This document shows positions 61,294 to 64,000 of a stretch of 64,000 bases of DNA, piece by piece (the first letter of the stretch is position 1; each line of letters starts with the position of its first letter). The stretch covers positions 214,422-278,421 of the forward strand of contig NZ_BMHP01000006.1 in assembly GCF_014641075.1 (NCBI RefSeq), given 5' to 3'. Both the position numbers and the translations under genes were made by a program. Source of the stretch: Paenibacillus nasutitermitis. GTDB lineage: Bacteria > Bacillota > Bacilli > Paenibacillales > Paenibacillaceae. The notes below the pieces were generated by a model that worked only from the letters and a program-made list of their open reading frames with translations, ran no database searches and had not been told where the DNA came from.

Positions 61294-62697
61294 CTATTGG
61301 TTAGCAGACCAATCGACTGCTCTTTTCTGCAGATCGTCCAGATATTTCTGAATATCCACACTCTTCCCATTACGAATATCACTGATAAAGTTGTTCACTG
61401 CCGGAATAATATCGCTATATAAGAACGGCGTTCCCTTAGTAAGGAAGATTTCACTTGTAACCTCCGCAATCTCAAGCGCCTTACGGGTATACTTGTCCTC
61501 CTGGGATACAAAATCAGCATTCACGACCACTGGCGTGTACTGAAAGTTCTCATACATATGCTTTTGCGTTTCATAGCCGGCCAGAAACTTCATCACTTCC
61601 CATGAGGCTTCAAGATCCTTGGGCTGCTTCGCCATAACAATCGGATCAATCGCCACGAAACCTTTTTGAAGAACGGGCTCATATCTTTCCAGCAAAGCCT
61701 GATCCTTCGTTTCAGCGAAGGCACTCATCATGGTGTAGCCGTTAGAATTCAAAGAAATGGCAATGTCGTTATCCTCAAGCCCAAAGGTCTCGGACCCTTG
61801 CCCGTTAACAAAGGCTGTAGGAGGAATGGCAGCCGCCTTAGCCATCCATTCGAATACCTTCACCATTTCAGGCGTGTTCAGCTCCCACTTAATATCCTTC
61901 GCTTTGTCCACCGTGCCTTCCCCGCCGCCAGCGCCATATGCATACGCAAGAGCGAAGAACGTGGAGGCACTTGCATCATTTCCGCTAAACCACAGACCGT
62001 AGTTCTCCTCGCCCGTCTTCGGATTTTTACCGGTCATTTTTAATGCTTTCTCCAAAATTTCTTCGGGAGTGGGGCTGGCAGACAACGGCTCGACTCCCCA
62101 ATCCTCGAATATTTTGTTATCCATAATCGGCATTCTCTGTCCAAGCACAGATGGAAGTCCAATATGAGACTGGCCATCGGCAGACACGATGCTATACGAT
62201 CCATCCCATATCCCTTGAGGGTACATACTCTTATCAAAGGCCGTGTCTTTCTCAACCAGATCATCAATACTTCTTGTTAAGCCCTGCTGGTGGAAGTTGG
62301 CAGACCAGCCGCCCGCTGTATACAGAATATCCACATCCTTGGAAATCAGCATCGAGTTCTGCTTTGCCAAAGCATTCTCCCAAGGGACCTGTGTAACTTC
62401 TAATTTGATATTCGGATACTGCTTCTCGAACGTTTCCTTCAGGTACTGGCTTAAGCCGACGGTTGATTTGCCGGTAACGGGATCGATTCCATTCTCCAGA
62501 GGCCATCCGGCAAGCGCTACCCGGACCACCCCGGCAATGTCCTTTGTTTCTGCTGATTCTGCTGTTTCTGCCGTTTCTGTTGTGCCCGTTGTTTTCGTTA
62601 CTCCCTGTGATTCACCAGGCTCCTTGGAAGAGTTAGAACAAGCTGCAATAACTGAAAATGTCATAACGAGTATCAAGACTAGCATCCATCTTCTCAA
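61294..62697 (-). CDS. Extracellular solute-binding lipoprotein
   Basis: This protein has 467 residues from a TTG at 62697, chosen because GGGGGC lies eight bases upstream and it gives a normal lipoprotein leader (RRWMLVLILVMTFSVIAAC). A Thr/Glu/Ala-rich spacer follows, then a family 1 solute-binding fold (FEKQYPNIKLEVTQVPWENA, DVDILYTAGGW, GLPSVLGQRMPIM). Its permeases are not in this window and may lie beyond 64000. Gene order suggests uptake of the substrate of the DapA-like and amidase-like enzymes. Confidence 0.92.
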   Translation of the reverse strand: MRRWMLVLILVMTFSVIAACSNSSKEPGESQGVTKTTGTTETAETAESAETKDIAGVVRVALAGWPLENGIDPVTGKSTVGLSQYLKETFEKQYPNIKLEVTQVPWENALAKQNSMLISKDVDILYTAGGWSANFHQQGLTRSIDDLVEKDTAFDKSMYPQGIWDGSYSIVSADGQSHIGLPSVLGQRMPIMDNKIFEDWGVEPLSASPTPEEILEKALKMTGKNPKTGEENYGLWFSGNDASASTFFALAYAYGAGGGEGTVDKAKDIKWELNTPEMVKVFEWMAKAAAIPPTAFVNGQGSETFGLEDNDIAISLNSNGYTMMSAFAETKDQALLERYEPVLQKGFVAIDPIVMAKQPKDLEASWEVMKFLAGYETQKHMYENFQYTPVVVNADFVSQEDKYTRKALEIAEVTSEIFLTKGTPFLYSDIIPAVNNFISDIRNGKSVDIQKYLDDLQKRAVDWSANQ

Positions 62698-62819
62698 AAT
62701 AAATGCCCCCAATTCGTTGAATAGGTTTGAATATCCGAACACCGTGATCAGCAACGTCTTTGCACAACTTATTCATCGAGGAACTTAGGCTGCAGGGTTA
62801 AACTATGAAATAACCCTCA

Positions 62820-63473
62820 TTATTGAAATAGGATGGCGCGGCAAGGAGCGGCGCACACATTCGGGATGTTTAGCGGCAGAACCATCAACGTCCACGGCCC
62901 TGTGCCAGCTTCACGCAGCTGCACAAGGGGGGCAACCATCAACCGGTCCTTCGCATAGTAGCTCATCAATAAGGTCATTTCACCGCCAGGCTTGCGTGGA
63001 TCTTCTATGGATGTAATGTCCATTCCGAGTAGGCTGACATCATGATCAATAATCCAATCCATCGCTTCAGGTTCAAAATAAGGGCTCGATTCCGTGTACC
63101 CGGGCTGATTCCAGAATGCATCCCAACCTGTCGCGATCAACAAGCCATCGCCTGGAGCAAGCACCGATCCGACCGCCTGCTCCAGTTCTTCCGCTGTAAT
63201 CGCTTCAAAAGGCTGTTTATCCGGAAGCTGCGCCACCCACGTTCTCACCATCAGCCGATCCAGACTAATGTCTCCAAGGCGCTCCCGATCAGCGAATAGA
63301 TGGTTAGCTGTCTCCAGATACGTCCCTGCAAGCGAGTGCAGTTGGAAAGCATGACCCTCATAGCCGTGAGTTGCAACATCTGCAACTTGATCTACAACAA
63401 TATCAGGAAACGGATCTCCGTAATTCCACATTCCATTCTCCAATTTGCCAGTCAGATCGATCCACTTCTTCAT
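62820..63473 (-). CDS. Cyclase-family protein with altered metal motif
   Basis: This protein has 217 residues from the ATG at 63473, with GGAGG seven bases upstream. It fits the cyclase/kynurenine-formamidase family in size and order (WIDLTGKLENGMWNYGDPFPD at the start). The family motif H-x-G-T-H-x-D reads HSLAGTYLETANH here, so the second His and Asp are Tyr and Glu. It may use a different metal geometry or have another activity; hydrolysis of an amide or lactam is a guess. It follows the DapA-like gene by 13 bases. Confidence 0.82.
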   Translation of the reverse strand: MKKWIDLTGKLENGMWNYGDPFPDIVVDQVADVATHGYEGHAFQLHSLAGTYLETANHLFADRERLGDISLDRLMVRTWVAQLPDKQPFEAITAEELEQAVGSVLAPGDGLLIATGWDAFWNQPGYTESSPYFEPEAMDWIIDHDVSLLGMDITSIEDPRKPGGEMTLLMSYYAKDRLMVAPLVQLREAGTGPWTLMVLPLNIPNVCAAPCRAILFQ

Positions 63474-63486
63474 GCCAGATCCTCCA

Positions 63487-64000
63487 TCAACCATATTGAT
63501 AACCAAGCAGCGTTTCACTCACCCGATTCTCATCAGACGGCAGCAGCGGCAAGCGCGTCTCCGCGCTCTTGAATAGACCCAGATGGTGATACAAGGCTTT
63601 GGTCGTTGGAATCTCGTCTCCAGGACCGAACATATGGATGAACGGCAATATTTTACTTGAGAAGACAGCAAAGCTTTCCTCCCGTTTCCCCGCCCGGTAC
63701 AGATCCCAGCCTTCCTTGAACGCCTTCGGAAAGATGATCGGGGCAATAATCATATTCCCATCAATCCCCGCCTCTATGGCACGGAAGCAGATGATGTCAT
63801 CGCCTCCGAATACCGCGAGTGAGGTGTGCTGTTTCAACGCCCGGATTTTGCCCATGTTATGGTCGGTCATTTTGATCGCCTTAATCGCTGGAACGGCTTC
63901 CGCCAATTCGATCAGCTGCTGCGCGGTATAGAGGGTATTCGTCGTGACCGGATTGTCATAGAAAATGATCTGCAGACCCGTCCTCGCCGCAAGACTGCCC
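63487..64000 (-). CDS. DapA-family aldolase/lyase, 5' end outside window
   Basis: This is the C-terminal 170 residues of a dihydrodipicolinate-synthase/N-acetylneuraminate-lyase family protein; the frame is open to the window edge. IIFYDNPVTTN supplies the Tyr of the YxNP-type motif, AIKMTDHN the Schiff-base Lys, and FGGDDI the following loop. Such class I aldolases split 2-keto-3-deoxy sugar acids or related compounds. A TTG at 63906 is internal, not a start. It is the first visible gene of the operon leading to the cyclase-family and binding-protein genes. Confidence 0.9.
   Translation of the reverse strand, partial: GSLAARTGLQIIFYDNPVTTNTLYTAQQLIELAEAVPAIKAIKMTDHNMGKIRALKQHTSLAVFGGDDIICFRAIEAGIDGNMIIAPIIFPKAFKEGWDLYRAGKREESFAVFSSKILPFIHMFGPGDEIPTTKALYHHLGLFKSAETRLPLLPSDENRVSETLLGYQYG

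Noticed and set aside
1..64000. CRISPR arrays, tRNA/rRNA genes, insertion sequences or prophage
   Set aside because: No regularly spaced repeats, no tRNA cloverleaf or rRNA sequence, and no transposase, integrase or phage structural gene was seen on reading both strands.

Overview
The window reads as chromosomal DNA of a Paenibacillus-like member of the Bacillota. Support: strong AGGAGG-type ribosome binding sites, moderate-to-high GC coding DNA with AT-rich gaps, a bacterial nitric oxide synthase oxygenase, a YdjO/CspA cold-shock pair, OhrR, ECF sigma/anti-sigma pairs, and several carbohydrate-uptake loci with large glycosidases. The species is inferred from gene content only. I saw no rRNA, tRNA, CRISPR array, transposase or phage gene.

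Layout. 57-3180 (minus): a Tet(M)-like ribosomal-protection GTPase followed by NO synthase. 3402-7280 (plus): a secreted COG4315-repeat/cupredoxin protein, a cupredoxin lipoprotein, an ECF sigma factor and its RskA-type zinc anti-sigma factor. 7388-9970 (minus): a membrane GGDEF-EAL protein behind a class I c-di-GMP riboswitch with its own promoter and terminator. 9987-12314: a Cas4/RecB-like nuclease fused to an XPD/DinG-type helicase.

12447-42913 is a carbohydrate-use island. It holds two GH36 enzymes, a GH39-like, a GH5-like and a DUF4038/DUF5060 hydrolase, and a protein of unknown function. It also holds an unusual minus-strand operon (32388 to 18771): one MsmX/UgpC-type ATPase, a 998-residue solute-binding protein fused to binding-module-like domains, two permeases, an NHL-TPR-YIP1 membrane protein, a DUF5696 protein, two more permeases and a second binding lipoprotein. 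A GntR/FCD regulator and a LacI regulator lie in the island. A recurring TTGTATACAA-like palindrome precedes five of its transcription units and could be the GntR regulon. The island ends with oxidoreductases (two SDRs, a 2-hydroxyacid dehydrogenase), a cupin and a UlaG-like hydrolase that look like intracellular sugar or sugar-acid catabolism.

43302-52222 is housekeeping and stress DNA: YdjO, CspA, a second ECF sigma/anti-sigma pair, OhrR with its operator and a tiny peroxiredoxin-like stub, an AraC regulator divergent from an Fsr-type efflux pump, a YlmA-like ABC ATPase, two unassigned membrane proteins, a small acidic protein and a GNAT acetyltransferase.

52252-64000 is a second catabolic island around an IclR regulator. 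One arm (58844 to 52252) encodes a GH20-like hexosaminidase, an M20 amidohydrolase, RidA, an SDR, a DSD1-like PLP enzyme and a zinc alcohol dehydrogenase. This could form a path from an N-acylated glycoconjugate to a D-hydroxyamino acid and then to an imine cleared by RidA. The other arm (64000 to 59860) encodes a DapA-like lyase cut by the window edge, an atypical cyclase-family protein, a solute-binding lipoprotein and an N,N-dimethylformamidase-like protein.
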